A stretch of DNA of 34,575 nt, from NCBI GenBank assembly GCA_043813895.1, contig JBDRKQ010000202.1, positions 1 through 34,575 on the forward strand, read 5' to 3'. The stretch is from CAZTAR01 sp043813895 (GTDB lineage Bacteria; Planctomycetota; Phycisphaerae; UBA1845; UTPLA1). A program made the position numbers and the translations under genes. The notes beneath the pieces are model-generated. The model was not told the origin of the DNA and ran no database searches. It saw only the letters and a program-made list of their open reading frames with translations. Positions 22,401-30,968 of the stretch are shown one piece after another; positions within the stretch are counted from its first letter, which is position 1, and each line of letters begins with the position of its first letter.

Positions 22401-23342
22401 TTACTCAATCGGAATCAGGGGCTCTCTGCGTGTATCGATGCGCCAGCGTTGCGGCCCCGGCCCGCGCGTCCAGAGTTGCGAAAGCTCGGGATCCAGCGGA
22501 TGGCCGTAGCCCAGTCCGGGATCCATCCCGTCCTTGTCCATCATGATTGTGCTCGCGTGACCGTCAACGAACCCGATATTGAATCGCCCCATCTTGCCGT
22601 GCCACCCGGGAATCGTTGCCGGGGATTGGCCGGTCGCGCCAGTCGGATCTTTCGCCGCACTGACCGTGTTCCACCGAGCCAGCCAATGGATCGTCTCGGA
22701 ATAAAGCAAGGTCTCCGATGGCGCGGGAATCCGCGTCACGGGGCGTGCATAGGGTGACATAGAGTAAGTAGTGACGTCATCGCCCGCCCGCGCGGCGTTC
22801 GCGCGATAGCTTGTGCCGGTCGATTGCCAGAAAGGCCGTATCTTCCACTCTGATCGCCACGAATCCGTCGCATAAAACGGAGCATCCACCCAGCCGAAAT
22901 CACCCGGACACTGAAACTGCGAGAAGTCGTCTCGGCCGCTGACCCCCGGGCCGTAGATGAACCTGTTCAGCGGACGGATCCCGGCGTCGCGGTTTCCTCC
23001 CTCCTGGAACCCCCAGGCCCCTTGTCCGTCCTCTTCGCCGTTGCCGCCGCCGTAGTCGTAAAACCCGCTATCGTCGATATTGCGCCACCAGGCGGGCATC
23101 GCCAGCATCGCCCCCGTATCGGAATGGTCCATCGCGTATCCCGCGCCGGCTTTGCAGAGATTCGCCATGTTGGCGATGCACTTGGCCTTGTGACCCTCAT
23201 TCTTCGCGCCGGAAAGTGCGGGCATCAGGACGGACATCAATACCGCGATGATAGAAATGACTACTAATAGCTCGATCAGCGTGAAGCCGCAGGCTCGCCG
23301 CCGATTGCCCAGACCTTTTTGGATACCATCCGAATCTGTCAT
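22401..23342 (-). CDS. Prepilin-type protein with N-terminal cleavage/methylation signal
   Basis: 313 residues. The type IV pilin-like leader is clear: a basic start (NRRRACG) followed by FTLIELLVVISIIAVLMSVL, with cleavage expected between Gly and Phe by a prepilin peptidase. After the hydrophobic helix comes MPALSGAKNEGHKAKCIANM, then a C-terminal domain ending with an HGKMGRFNIGFVDGHAS segment, an H-x(11)-DG motif close to the H-x9-DG of planctomycete DUF1559 proteins. Likely a pseudopilin or surface protein exported by a type II/IV-like system. The start at 23342 was chosen because the leader is of normal length from there. Confidence 0.85.
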   Translation of the reverse strand: MTDSDGIQKGLGNRRRACGFTLIELLVVISIIAVLMSVLMPALSGAKNEGHKAKCIANMANLCKAGAGYAMDHSDTGAMLAMPAWWRNIDDSGFYDYGGGNGEEDGQGAWGFQEGGNRDAGIRPLNRFIYGPGVSGRDDFSQFQCPGDFGWVDAPFYATDSWRSEWKIRPFWQSTGTSYRANAARAGDDVTTYSMSPYARPVTRIPAPSETLLYSETIHWLARWNTVSAAKDPTGATGQSPATIPGWHGKMGRFNIGFVDGHASTIMMDKDGMDPGLGYGHPLDPELSQLWTRGPGPQRWRIDTRREPLIPIE

Positions 23343-23779
23343 TGTCAGACGGACCTTGTCGAGTTGATGCGGCCGCAGACTCCCACCCTGCACGACCGCG
23401 TGACTTCATTCTAGCCGAATCAGCGTTAGTCTTCCAAGCCGCCAGTCGAATTCGGCTCGGAATGCCCCAGGTTTCCCGGTTGATTCCGAGAATCCGACGC
23501 CTTTGCGAGCCCTCTCGCTGGCCTGCCCTACGCTTTTTCGGGTCCGCCCATCCTGTGACGCCCCCTGCTGTCTCCCCGCTGTGCTTCCTGTGGTTATCCG
23601 ACCCGATCCGAGATACACTTCGACTCATTCTCATGGCGGCCTCCTCGCCTTCGGAACCACCTGCCGGACAGCCTGCCTCTTGGCGGGAGACGGCCTTTCA
23701 TGGGATTCCAGGACGCCGGACGTTCTCGAATGCGATGCTCGAACGCCCCCCATGAGTGTTCGGACGGAGCCGACCTCTG
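23343..23779. other. Divergent intergenic region without a supported gene
   Basis: About 435 bases between the prepilin-like gene (minus) and the protease gene (plus). Several overlapping frames are open, but none has a ribosome binding site together with family resemblance. A CCGAGAATCCGACGC segment near 23486 matches the half-site of the 13.5 kb repeats. The promoters of both flanking genes are expected here. Confidence 0.35.
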
Positions 23780-25294
23780 ATGTTTGATATTCCGAGCCAC
23801 AACTCCCTTCCATATCGGTTTCTCGCGACACCCCGCCACCGCAACCAGAACCGCCCGATACACGTTCGCGGCTTGCCGAGGCTTGCCGTACCGGCCCTGG
23901 TGGTCTTGTTAGCTTGCGTCTTTGCGTGTTCGACTACCCGCACTCTCGCGGTGCCTCCGCCCAACACGCCGATGTCGCTTCCAACCGCAACGCAGCGACA
24001 TGCCGACGAACACACGGCGCTGCTGGAAACGATCCAGGCGGCGTTCGAGTCACTGGCAAACCGGATGGCGCCGAGTGTCGTGACGATCCGCGCGGATCGG
24101 CGAGCAGATCGTTCGCAAAGCGTCGGACCCTGGGCGGAAGATCCGCAATCCGGCGTCGGCGCCGGTGTGATCCTGGACGAGAAGGGCGCAATCCTGACGA
24201 GCCAACACGTCATCGAGGAAGCCGTCGCGATCCACGTCACCCTGCACGACGGGCGGCGTCTTCACGCGAAGACCGTGGCGGCGGATCGCAGGGCCGATCT
24301 TGCGGTCATCCGCGTTCATGCCGAAGGCCTGGCCCCGGCCGAGTTTGGTGACGCGAGGAATCTCCACCGCGGTCACATCGTGTTGGTGATGGGCAACCCG
24401 CTTGGGCTCTCAATCGACGGACAGGTCGCCATCAGCCAGGGCGTGGTCGCCGCGGTCGGCAGGCCGCTCCCGGAAACGTTCGGACGCCAGGAGGACCGCT
24501 ACTACGGCGACATGGTTCAGACGACCGCCAGGATCGGTCCGGGAAACTCCGGCGGCCCCTTGATCGACATCCACGGACGCGTGGTCGGCATAGTCACGGC
24601 GATGTGTGCACGCTCCAGTGAAACAAGCGGCTTCGGTTTCGCGGTCCCGATCGACGCACGGACGAAGGCGCTCATCGACAAGCTGGTGCGAGGTCAGCGG
24701 ATCGAGTACGGCTATCTGGGGATTCGTGTAGGGTGTCTGGACGAGGCCGCCAGGCGTGCCGCCGGCTTGACGGCAAACGAGGGCGTTCTGCTCGATGCCG
24801 TTTTGGAAGGCGATCCCGCCCAGCGAGCGGGGCTACGCAAGGACGACATCATCGTCGCTGTAGATGGCCGACTGATTCAGTCGCCCGACGAGCTGATTCA
24901 GCGAATCGGGGCCGCGCCGCCGGACAAACCGATCGAAATCGGTTTTGTGCGCGACGGTCTGAGGCGTACAGTGGGCGTGAGGGTCGTCGCCAGGCATGGC
25001 GATGAACCTCCGGGGAGCGTATCTGCACCGACGATCTCGTTCCGGGGCGCGGTGCTGGGCTGTGTCGATCCTCCCATGCGAGCGGTCGCCAACCTCCCCG
25101 CCCAGGCCTTGCTCGTACTCGTCGTAAACGAGGACACCCCCGCTCAGCGTTCCGGACTCATGCCGGGCGACATCGTGGTCCGCCTTGAGGGAGAACCGCT
25201 TCCACCCGATGCGGGCGCGAGGTTCGCCGGCTTGCGCGACGACGTCCTGCTCGGTCTTGCCAACGGCGGATCGGTCCTCGTCAAGGCCGAATGA
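23780..25294 (+). CDS. HtrA/Deg-like serine protease with PDZ domains
   Basis: 504 residues. After an N-terminal membrane segment (AVPALVVLLACVFACS, possibly a lipoprotein signal) comes a trypsin-like domain with a complete triad: His143 (LTSQHVIEE), Asp173 (RADLAVIRV) and Ser257 (GPGNSGGPL). A PDZ domain follows at about 310-415 (GYLGIRVGCLDEAARRAAGL; DPAQRAGLRKDDIIVAVDG), and a second, poorer PDZ ends the protein (TPAQRSGLMPGDIVVRLEGE). It should degrade or refold damaged exported proteins. Upstream in-frame GTG 23756 is an alternative start. The stop codon is directly followed by a repeat element. Confidence 0.9.
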   Translation: MFDIPSHNSLPYRFLATPRHRNQNRPIHVRGLPRLAVPALVVLLACVFACSTTRTLAVPPPNTPMSLPTATQRHADEHTALLETIQAAFESLANRMAPSVVTIRADRRADRSQSVGPWAEDPQSGVGAGVILDEKGAILTSQHVIEEAVAIHVTLHDGRRLHAKTVAADRRADLAVIRVHAEGLAPAEFGDARNLHRGHIVLVMGNPLGLSIDGQVAISQGVVAAVGRPLPETFGRQEDRYYGDMVQTTARIGPGNSGGPLIDIHGRVVGIVTAMCARSSETSGFGFAVPIDARTKALIDKLVRGQRIEYGYLGIRVGCLDEAARRAAGLTANEGVLLDAVLEGDPAQRAGLRKDDIIVAVDGRLIQSPDELIQRIGAAPPDKPIEIGFVRDGLRRTVGVRVVARHGDEPPGSVSAPTISFRGAVLGCVDPPMRAVANLPAQALLVLVVNEDTPAQRSGLMPGDIVVRLEGEPLPPDAGARFAGLRDDVLLGLANGGSVLVKAE

Positions 25295-25389
25295 GCAGAG
25301 CCGCGCGCGTCAGCAAGTGGTCAACACTTGCAGGCAAGCCCCTTTGAACAAGGGTGGGGCCCGACTGCCTCACGGTCGCAGCCTTGATC
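25295..25389. repeat. LADARGSD repeat element, intergenic copy
   Basis: It begins GCAGAGCCGCGCGCGTCAGC right after the protease stop codon and ends TCACGGTCGCAGCCTTGATC. The ends match the three copies inside the kinase gene, and the middle differs. Here it is noncoding, which shows that the element is a DNA-level repeat and not a protein motif. Confidence 0.82.
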
Positions 25390-25393
25390 CTCT

Positions 25394-25419
25394 CGTCGGC
25401 CCCAGGGGGCCGACGCTAC
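25394..25419. repeat. GTCGGCC-type palindrome
   Basis: CGTCGGCCCCAGGGGGCCGA followed by CGCTAC: a perfect short palindrome with the GCTAC boundary of the family at 13857-13938, five bases after the LADARGSD element. Confidence 0.75.
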
Positions 25420-25533
25420 AGTCGGTATCGCGGCCTGCCGATTCTATCACGGGCCCAATGAACGGGGTTGCGCGGCGCGTTGTGCCGCGAGAGACAGCCT
25501 GTATCATACGACCCGGACCAACGGGAGATGACC

Positions 25534-26088
25534 ATGCCTAAGCCGATCGTTTTGCAGTTGCCGGATGTTCAGAGCCTCACTGCGATGCTGCGCGACGTGG
25601 TCGACTTCCCAAAGCCCGGCGTCGTCTTCAAGGACATCACGCCCATCCTGGCTTCGCCCGCGGCCCTCTCATTGGCGGTCGAGTTGCTCACGCAACCGTT
25701 CCGAGATCAGACGGTTGACGTGGTCGTCGGCGCCGAAAGCCGCGGCTTCATCTTCGGCACGGCCGTGGCGCGCAATCTCTCGGCGGGCTTCGTACCCGTC
25801 CGAAAGCCCGGCAAGCTCCCGTGCAAAACGTGCCGCGCCGAATACGAACTGGAATACGGCACCGACTCGCTGGAAATCCACAAGGACGCCATCGTGCCCG
25901 GCGCAAAGGTCCTGCTGATCGACGATCTCTTGGCCACCGGCGGCACGATGGCGGCCTGCTGCAAACTCGTCCGCGAACTGCGGGGCGAAGTCGTCGGCGC
26001 CGCGTTCCTGATCGAGTTGTGCTTCCTCAAGGGTCGGGAGATGTTGAAAGACTACCCGATCCACTCGGTCATTAAGGTCGAATCATAA
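25534..26088 (+). CDS. apt: Adenine phosphoribosyltransferase
   Basis: 184 residues, a normal length. The enzyme converts adenine and PRPP to AMP in purine salvage. Family features: RDVVDFPKPGVVFKDITPIL at the N-terminus, VVGAESRGFIFGTAVA, the LVPVRKxGKLP-type segment FVPVRKPGKLPCKT, YELEYGTDSLEIHKDAI and the PRPP-binding loop VLLIDDLLATGGTM. GGGAG sits 6 bases before ATG 25534, which is preferred over ATG 25528. Confidence 0.96.
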   Translation: MPKPIVLQLPDVQSLTAMLRDVVDFPKPGVVFKDITPILASPAALSLAVELLTQPFRDQTVDVVVGAESRGFIFGTAVARNLSAGFVPVRKPGKLPCKTCRAEYELEYGTDSLEIHKDAIVPGAKVLLIDDLLATGGTMAACCKLVRELRGEVVGAAFLIELCFLKGREMLKDYPIHSVIKVES

Positions 26089-26191
26089 CACTGCGGCGCA
26101 ACTGCGCCGGTGCTTTTCACGGTCAGGAACGGCGTTTCCGAACCGCTGTTTTCCACTTTACCGCGGGATGCCGGAGCAGTTTCACAGAAAA

Positions 26192-26266
26192 CGTAGCGTC
26201 CGACCCCCGTGTCGGACGTCGGAGGCCAACGGTTTCCCACGGTCGACAGGGGCGTCGGCCGCTACG
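26192..26266. repeat. Inverted repeat of the GTAGCGTC family
   Basis: CGTAGCGTCCGAC at 26192-26204 and GTCGGCCGCTACG at 26254-26266 are reverse complements at 12 of 13 positions, with an internal palindrome GTCCGACCCCCGTGTCGGAC. The layout resembles the double arm at 13857-13938 with diverged stems. The rest of the 26089-26514 gap shows no supported gene. Confidence 0.7.
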
Positions 26267-26514
26267 ACAACAGGCAAACCGCTGCGGCCGGGCCGTGTTG
26301 GCGCCGCCGGATGGTCCATTCCAACAAAGACAGAGGCGTTTTCTGGGTTTTCCAGTGCCACCTTATTTGGCATTCTTGAGGCGAATCAGTCCAGGTTCGG
26401 CCTCGATTTCGTCTTGATTCTAATACAAGATATGGCTTCTCCCCGGCACGCGCCGTCGGTTGCCGAGGCCGGCGGAAGATGGCGAATCACAGAACCGGGA
26501 GGCGACGCCCGAGC

Positions 26515-26946
26515 ATGTGGCATCACTTGGTGGTTTTACACAGCCGTTATCTGGACCTGCTCCTGTCCGGCAGGAAGCAGATCGAGTGCCGTCTTTCGTC
26601 CGTCCGCCGTGCGCCGTTTGAGGCCGTTTCACCCGGTGACATGCTCTGGCTGAAGCCGCCGTCCAAACCGGTTCGCGCCGTTGCCGTCGCTGGGAAGTGC
26701 TCGTACCGTGAGCTGCGAAACAAGCACGATCTGGCCCGCATCAGCGGCCGACACGCCCCGATGATCTGCGCCGAACGTGGGTTCTTCGAAGATGCAGAGG
26801 AATGGGCGAGATATCTCAGTTTAATATGGATCGACACCGTCGTTGCCATCTCACCCATGCCGATCCGAAAGTCCGACAAGCGGGCCTGGGTTGTCATGGA
26901 TCGCGCGCCCCGGCCCGGCATGAGATTGGGTTCCCGACCGATGTGA
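26515..26946 (+). CDS. ASCH-domain protein
   Basis: 143 residues. HLVVLHSRYLDLLLSGRKQI, then ECRLSSVRRAPFEAVSPGDM and LWLKPPSKPVRAVAVAGKCS form the beta-barrel pattern of ASCH domains, which are PUA-like RNA-binding or small hydrolase folds. The second half (GFFEDAEEWARYLSLIWIDT) has the helix and closing strand found in family members. A role in RNA modification or nucleoside metabolism is possible, with no further evidence. GGGAGG lies 12 bases upstream of ATG 26515; the in-frame ATG 26479 is an alternative with a weaker GGAAG. Confidence 0.75.
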   Translation: MWHHLVVLHSRYLDLLLSGRKQIECRLSSVRRAPFEAVSPGDMLWLKPPSKPVRAVAVAGKCSYRELRNKHDLARISGRHAPMICAERGFFEDAEEWARYLSLIWIDTVVAISPMPIRKSDKRAWVVMDRAPRPGMRLGSRPM

Positions 26947-26968
26947 CTCTTTCTGAGGCGTCGCAGCG

Positions 26969-27757
26969 CTACAGTCCGAGTTTGATCGCGGCGCCACATA
27001 CCAACACAACGAGGCCCGCCATTGCGTGGGAGTAGCGGCCAAAGCGTGCCAGGCGAATCGAGCCGATCCCCAGCGATAGCGCCGCGACGATCGTGGTCAT
27101 CGTGCCGATTGTCACAACACCGAAGAGAGTCGCCACCCACGCAACGCCTGCCATGCTGCCTTGCGCCGCGGGATACATCACCAAGGGAATCAGAACTTCG
27201 CACGGTCCGAATAGGAAGATCGTGAAGAGGATCCAAGGTGTGAGCCGAGCCGGAGAGGACGTGGCATCTCCTTGTTTGGCCGGAGACGCCGACTGCCCGC
27301 CGGTGCCGTGCCCAGGGGACCGATCCGCGTGCGGCGAAGACGTGTGCGGGTGGAGATGGTCGGTCTGGTGAACGTGCGTATGGCGGTGGACCGTGCCGTC
27401 GGGGTGCCGATGGAGATGAGCGTGAGGCTTGTTCCGAAACGCGCGGCGGACTCCCCAGGCGAAGTACACTAGCCCGAAGCCCAGCAGGAGCCAGGCCGCG
27501 ATGTCGCCTCTGACGCTCTCGATGCCCTCGATCTTGAACACGGCAACGCCCAGGGCGATTCCCGCGAAGCCCAATACGACCGAACCGAGCACGTGTCCCA
27601 CGCCGCAGAACCCTGTAATCAAGATCGTCTTTCTGAGCGACCATTTGCCGATCCGCGACATGGCCACGAAGGGAAGGTAGTGATCGGGACCAACGAGCGT
27701 ATGGATAAAACCCAATGAAATCGCGGTCAGAGACAGAACTCCAAGATCATGTTCCAT
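26969..27757 (-). CDS. NicO/UreH-like metal transporter with His-rich cytoplasmic loop
   Basis: 262 residues, six hydrophobic segments. The opening segment GFIHTLVGPDHYLPF carries the HxxxxPDH-type metal motif of nickel/cobalt transporters, with a second motif FCGVGHVLGSVVLG. A central loop (residues about 112-150) is packed with histidines (HAHLHRHPDGTVHRHTHVHQ and more), as in RcnA/NicO proteins that export or import Ni2+ or Co2+. The direction of transport cannot be told. GAGGGAAC precedes ATG 27757. It stands alone on the minus strand, convergent with the ASCH gene (22 bases apart). I see no cobalamin or NiCo riboswitch in front. Confidence 0.82.
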   Translation of the reverse strand: MEHDLGVLSLTAISLGFIHTLVGPDHYLPFVAMSRIGKWSLRKTILITGFCGVGHVLGSVVLGFAGIALGVAVFKIEGIESVRGDIAAWLLLGFGLVYFAWGVRRAFRNKPHAHLHRHPDGTVHRHTHVHQTDHLHPHTSSPHADRSPGHGTGGQSASPAKQGDATSSPARLTPWILFTIFLFGPCEVLIPLVMYPAAQGSMAGVAWVATLFGVVTIGTMTTIVAALSLGIGSIRLARFGRYSHAMAGLVVLVCGAAIKLGL

Positions 27758-27998
27758 CAGTGTTCCCTCAACAAACGGCGCCGCACATCCAGAGACCATC
27801 TGACCTTCTGTCGGCGGATGCGCCTCATCCGTGCCACATCCGTTCAGAGAACCGGAATCCTACGCCTCTTGCGGGGGCTTATCCAGGGAGGAAACGCGGA
27901 GTTGCCGCGCGGTGAAGTGTTCGTCTCGGGTCGATCGCGACGCTGTTGTGCGTGGAGCCTGGGGGAATGGCTGCTCGCCGACTTAACGCCCCCGTTGC
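27758..27998. other. Leader region of the metal transporter; no gene
   Basis: 240 bases. I checked the minus strand for cobalamin-riboswitch boxes and found none. CGGATGCGCCTCATCCG (27816-27832 region) is a small hairpin. No promoter is assigned. Confidence 0.3.
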
Positions 27999-28871
27999 CT
28001 ACGAAAAGACGGCCTCGGCAATTGCAAGCTGTTCCGGAAGCTCCGCCGCGATTTCGTCGAGGGCTTCACGGCCGATGCCGACCAGATCGAGGATTTCGTC
28101 ACGATACTCCGTGCCGGCCGCGGTTTGACTGAAACCCAATCCGCACCGGCAGGCGAGGATATCGGCGAGATGAATCAGGGTGGGCAGCCCGCGGTTCGTC
28201 TCCGCAAGCTCCATCGGCTTGTGGTGGTAGCCGATCGTGTTGCAGAGGTGCATCGGAAAACGCCACTTGTTCGCCAGTGCCATGCCGAATGCCTGATGGT
28301 CCGCCCCGATGATCTCCAGTTCCAGTTCCCAGAAGCCTGTCGAAGCCGCCTCGTGTCGCGCGATGACCTCGGCAATCTGCTTTCCATAAACCTGGCGTTC
28401 GACGAGCAGGCCGAGATCGTGGATCAGTCCCGCGAGGAAGCTCTCTTCGACGGCGGGCTTGCCTTGCACGCGAACGATCTGCCGTGCCGCGACGCCGACG
28501 GCAATGGCGTGACGCCAGAGCTCCACCCCGCTGAAGCCCTCCACCGACGCGCCTGCGTTGAAGAGCTGCGTCATGGATGCCGCGATGGAAATGTTCTTGA
28601 CCGCCGAGAGTCCCAGCAGCACGATGGCCCGATCCACACTCGCGATCTGCCCCGGCAAACCGTAGAACGCCGAGTTCACCACTTTGAGGAGACGCGTGGA
28701 GAGCGCGGGATCGTTCTTGATCACCTCGTGCAGGTCGCGCGCGGTGGACTTGGGGTCCTCGACGATCTTGATGATCCTGACCGTCACTTCCGGCAGCGTT
28801 GCGATCTCCCCTACCTTGGCAATAGCGGAATCGATCAGGACTTTCGTGTCGCAGTTTTCTGTCGCGAGCAT
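27999..28871 (-). CDS. HDOD-domain signalling protein
   Basis: 290 residues, nearly all one HDOD domain: LPEVTVRIIKIVEDPKSTAR, DLHEVIKNDPALSTRLLKVV, NSAFYGLPGQIASVDRAIVL, LGLSAVKNISIAASM and, later, SFLAGLIHDLGLLVERQVYG. HDOD proteins are related to HD phosphohydrolases but usually do not hydrolyse; they act in stress, motility or cell-cycle signalling. This one keeps an HD pair (His-Asp in GLIHDLG) and a later HH (IGYHHKPMELAE), so some metal binding is possible. GGGGAG lies 5 bases before the start. Monocistronic as far as I can see. Confidence 0.9.
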   Translation of the reverse strand: MLATENCDTKVLIDSAIAKVGEIATLPEVTVRIIKIVEDPKSTARDLHEVIKNDPALSTRLLKVVNSAFYGLPGQIASVDRAIVLLGLSAVKNISIAASMTQLFNAGASVEGFSGVELWRHAIAVGVAARQIVRVQGKPAVEESFLAGLIHDLGLLVERQVYGKQIAEVIARHEAASTGFWELELEIIGADHQAFGMALANKWRFPMHLCNTIGYHHKPMELAETNRGLPTLIHLADILACRCGLGFSQTAAGTEYRDEILDLVGIGREALDEIAAELPEQLAIAEAVFS

Positions 28872-29036
28872 GGTTGCTCCCCGGGTTATCGATGGTGTTA
28901 CAGGGCCGTGGGCACTATGGAACCGTGCCGACCCTTCGAACGCTCAGCGCTAGTATCGGTATAGGTCCATCTTGGGTTCACATAGGAGTCGAACGGCGCA
29001 CGCCAAGGATGCGAAATGCCTGCCGGGCGCGCCTCA

Positions 29037-30098
29037 TTAGCGGAGCATCGACCAGGTGAGTTGCGTGTCTGCCGGGATATCGGCCTTCGCCCGACATCCG
29101 ATTACGCGATCCCAATCGCGTGGTTGGATGCCGCCGCCTGGGCGTCGCACGCTCAGGACCTCCGCCGTGAGCTGCTGTCCAGCGCGGAGGCCCGCTACCG
29201 TGAAGACGCTTCCGCGGGCGAGATCGCGCACCTCCTGCTCCTGTGCTGCGACGCTGAATGCGCCGTCGCCCAAGACCCGGAATGCCGAATGGGCGTGCGC
29301 GACATACTGCGACATTTGTTCCGGTAAGAGCGAAAAAAAATCGTCCGGCCCGGGACCGCCGCGATCCAACGTCAAGTGCTTCTCGAGGATCACCGCGCCC
29401 GCCGCGACGGCCAACGCGCTGAATTCCGGCTCCGGCGTGTGGTCGCTGAAACCGGTCGGTACGCCGTGTCTATCCGCCAGAGCCTGGACGCACCGCAGGC
29501 GCGCGTCTTCGGGACGCGTCGGGTATGCCGAAACACAGTGCAACAGGATCAGCTTGTCCGCCGCCTGTCGTGACCGCACAAGCGCGACCGCCGCGTCGAT
29601 CTCCTCGATCGTGCATGCGCCGGTCGAGAGAATCAGAGGCAGCCCCGTGTCCGCGGCCGCTCGCAGAAGCGGCACATTGACCGCGTCCGTCGAGGCGATC
29701 TTCACGGCCGGGACGGACAGTTTCACCAGGAATTCCAGGTCCGCGATGCCGAACGGCGTGGCGAGGAACTGGATGCCGGCATCGTCGGCATGTGCTTTCA
29801 GTTCGCGGAATGCAGCCTCGCTGAGCTCGAGCGACTGGAGCATCGCATGTTGCGATGTTGTGCGAGCGGTGTGTTGCTTCTGATAAGTGCAGGATGGCGC
29901 GGTCCGGCTGACCAACCGATCCGCCGAGAAGACCTGGAACTTGACGGCATCGGCCCGCGCGGCGCGGGCCGCGTCGATGAGGCGATGCGCCTGCGCAACC
30001 TCGCCGCCGTGGTTGACGCCCGCCTCCGCAACGACGTAAGGCGGATGACCGACCCCCACGCACTTGCCCGCAATTGTCACAGCAGGATGCGTGCTCAT
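29037..30098 (-). CDS. neuB: N-acetylneuraminate synthase family protein (NeuB/LegI/PseI-like)
   Basis: 353 residues. Condenses a 6-carbon N-acetyl sugar with phosphoenolpyruvate to give a nonulosonic acid. The TIM-barrel part shows PYVVAEAGVNHGGEVAQAHR, DAVKFQVFSADRLVS, TPFGIADLEFLVKLSVPAVK, LSTGACTIEEIDAAV, LHCVSAYPTRPEDARL and GFSDHTPEPEFSALAVAAGA, followed by EKHLTLDRGGPGPDD. The C-terminal antifreeze-like (SAF) domain is at about 290-350. Whether the product is sialic, legionaminic or pseudaminic acid cannot be settled from sequence reading. Its start codon overlaps the neuA stop (ATGA), so the two are translated together. Confidence 0.9.
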   Translation of the reverse strand: MSTHPAVTIAGKCVGVGHPPYVVAEAGVNHGGEVAQAHRLIDAARAARADAVKFQVFSADRLVSRTAPSCTYQKQHTARTTSQHAMLQSLELSEAAFRELKAHADDAGIQFLATPFGIADLEFLVKLSVPAVKIASTDAVNVPLLRAAADTGLPLILSTGACTIEEIDAAVALVRSRQAADKLILLHCVSAYPTRPEDARLRCVQALADRHGVPTGFSDHTPEPEFSALAVAAGAVILEKHLTLDRGGPGPDDFFSLLPEQMSQYVAHAHSAFRVLGDGAFSVAAQEQEVRDLARGSVFTVAGLRAGQQLTAEVLSVRRPGGGIQPRDWDRVIGCRAKADIPADTQLTWSMLR

Positions 30099-30844
30099 TG
30101 CTCTTCGAGGCCTGCAGGTGTCAGCGGCCCGTCGAGCCGCCGTTGTTCCCGGTTTCGGATGACGGCCTCCGCGATTTGCAGATCGGCCGTCGAATCCACG
30201 TCGACCGCCATTCCCTCTTCAACCACGACTCCGCGACGATCCGCACCCATGAACGCGTGGTTATCATCAGGGTCGGTCGCGAACAAGGCACGCCGCGTAA
30301 CCGCCACGACAGCGCCGTCATGGTAGTAGAGCGGTTCGAGTTCCTGCCGCCGGTAGATGGAGTTCCTTCGGAACTGCACCATACGATCGCCATCGAGGCG
30401 ATGAATCCAATCCGGATGCTGCTTCGTCACCGGGGCCAGTGATCGCACCGAATCCGCGCCCGTGTCGATGAGATGCCGCATCGCCCGATCGATAACACCC
30501 TCCGGTCGGACCGGCACGTTCGCGTACAAGAGCGCGACGTGCGTCACCGGGCAGACAGCCTTCTCGTAGAGGTCCACCGCGTGTCGGGCCGCCGCGTCCA
30601 CAGTCGCCGTGTCCGTCGCCAACTCGGCGGGGCGATTCACGACGAACAACCCCTCTGCACGGCCGATCTCCGCGGCCCGCGGATCATCGGTCGTCAGGCA
30701 GATCGCGTCGATCTCCCGAGCCGCTTTGGCATGATTGATCGTGTGGGCGATCATCGGCCGGCCTGCTACTGGTAGGACGTTCTTGTGCGGCAGCCCTTTG
30801 CTGCCCGCGCGGGCTAGAATCACTGCAAGTCGATGCACGGTCAT
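30095..30844 (-). CDS. neuA: CMP-nonulosonate (CMP-NeuAc-type) cytidylyltransferase
   Basis: 249 residues. Activates a nonulosonic acid with CTP to the CMP-sugar used by glycosyltransferases. The nucleotide-binding start is clear: LAVILARAGSKGLPHKNVLP, followed by AGRPMIAHTINHAKA, ICLTTDDPRAAEIGRAEG, RPAELATDTATVDAAARHAV and YANVPVRPEGVIDRAM. The C-terminal region (GVVVEEGMAVDVDSTADLQI) is standard. It overlaps neuB by four bases. No other genes of the sugar's synthesis (epimerase, aminotransferase) are nearby, so they must be elsewhere. Start at 30844 is the best family fit; an upstream in-frame ATG at 30871 is possible. Confidence 0.9.
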   Translation of the reverse strand: MTVHRLAVILARAGSKGLPHKNVLPVAGRPMIAHTINHAKAAREIDAICLTTDDPRAAEIGRAEGLFVVNRPAELATDTATVDAAARHAVDLYEKAVCPVTHVALLYANVPVRPEGVIDRAMRHLIDTGADSVRSLAPVTKQHPDWIHRLDGDRMVQFRRNSIYRRQELEPLYYHDGAVVAVTRRALFATDPDDNHAFMGADRRGVVVEEGMAVDVDSTADLQIAEAVIRNREQRRLDGPLTPAGLEEQ

Positions 30845-30968
30845 GCATGTCTCATCGGCCTGCCGCGGCATGGTGCTTGACGCTGAGCCGTGCGACAATA
30901 CGCCCGGTTTCCGGAATGCTCGTATCCTGCACGATGCGCCATCACTACCTCTATCGGGGAGACCATCG

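Noticed and set aside
23343..23755. Plus-strand frame of about 137 codons between the prepilin and protease genes
   Set aside because: Its start overlaps the prepilin start in the opposite direction and its product has low-complexity, shadow-like composition.
27758..27998. Cobalamin or NiCo riboswitch before the metal transporter gene
   Set aside because: Read on the minus strand, none of the conserved boxes (for example GCCACTG) is present.
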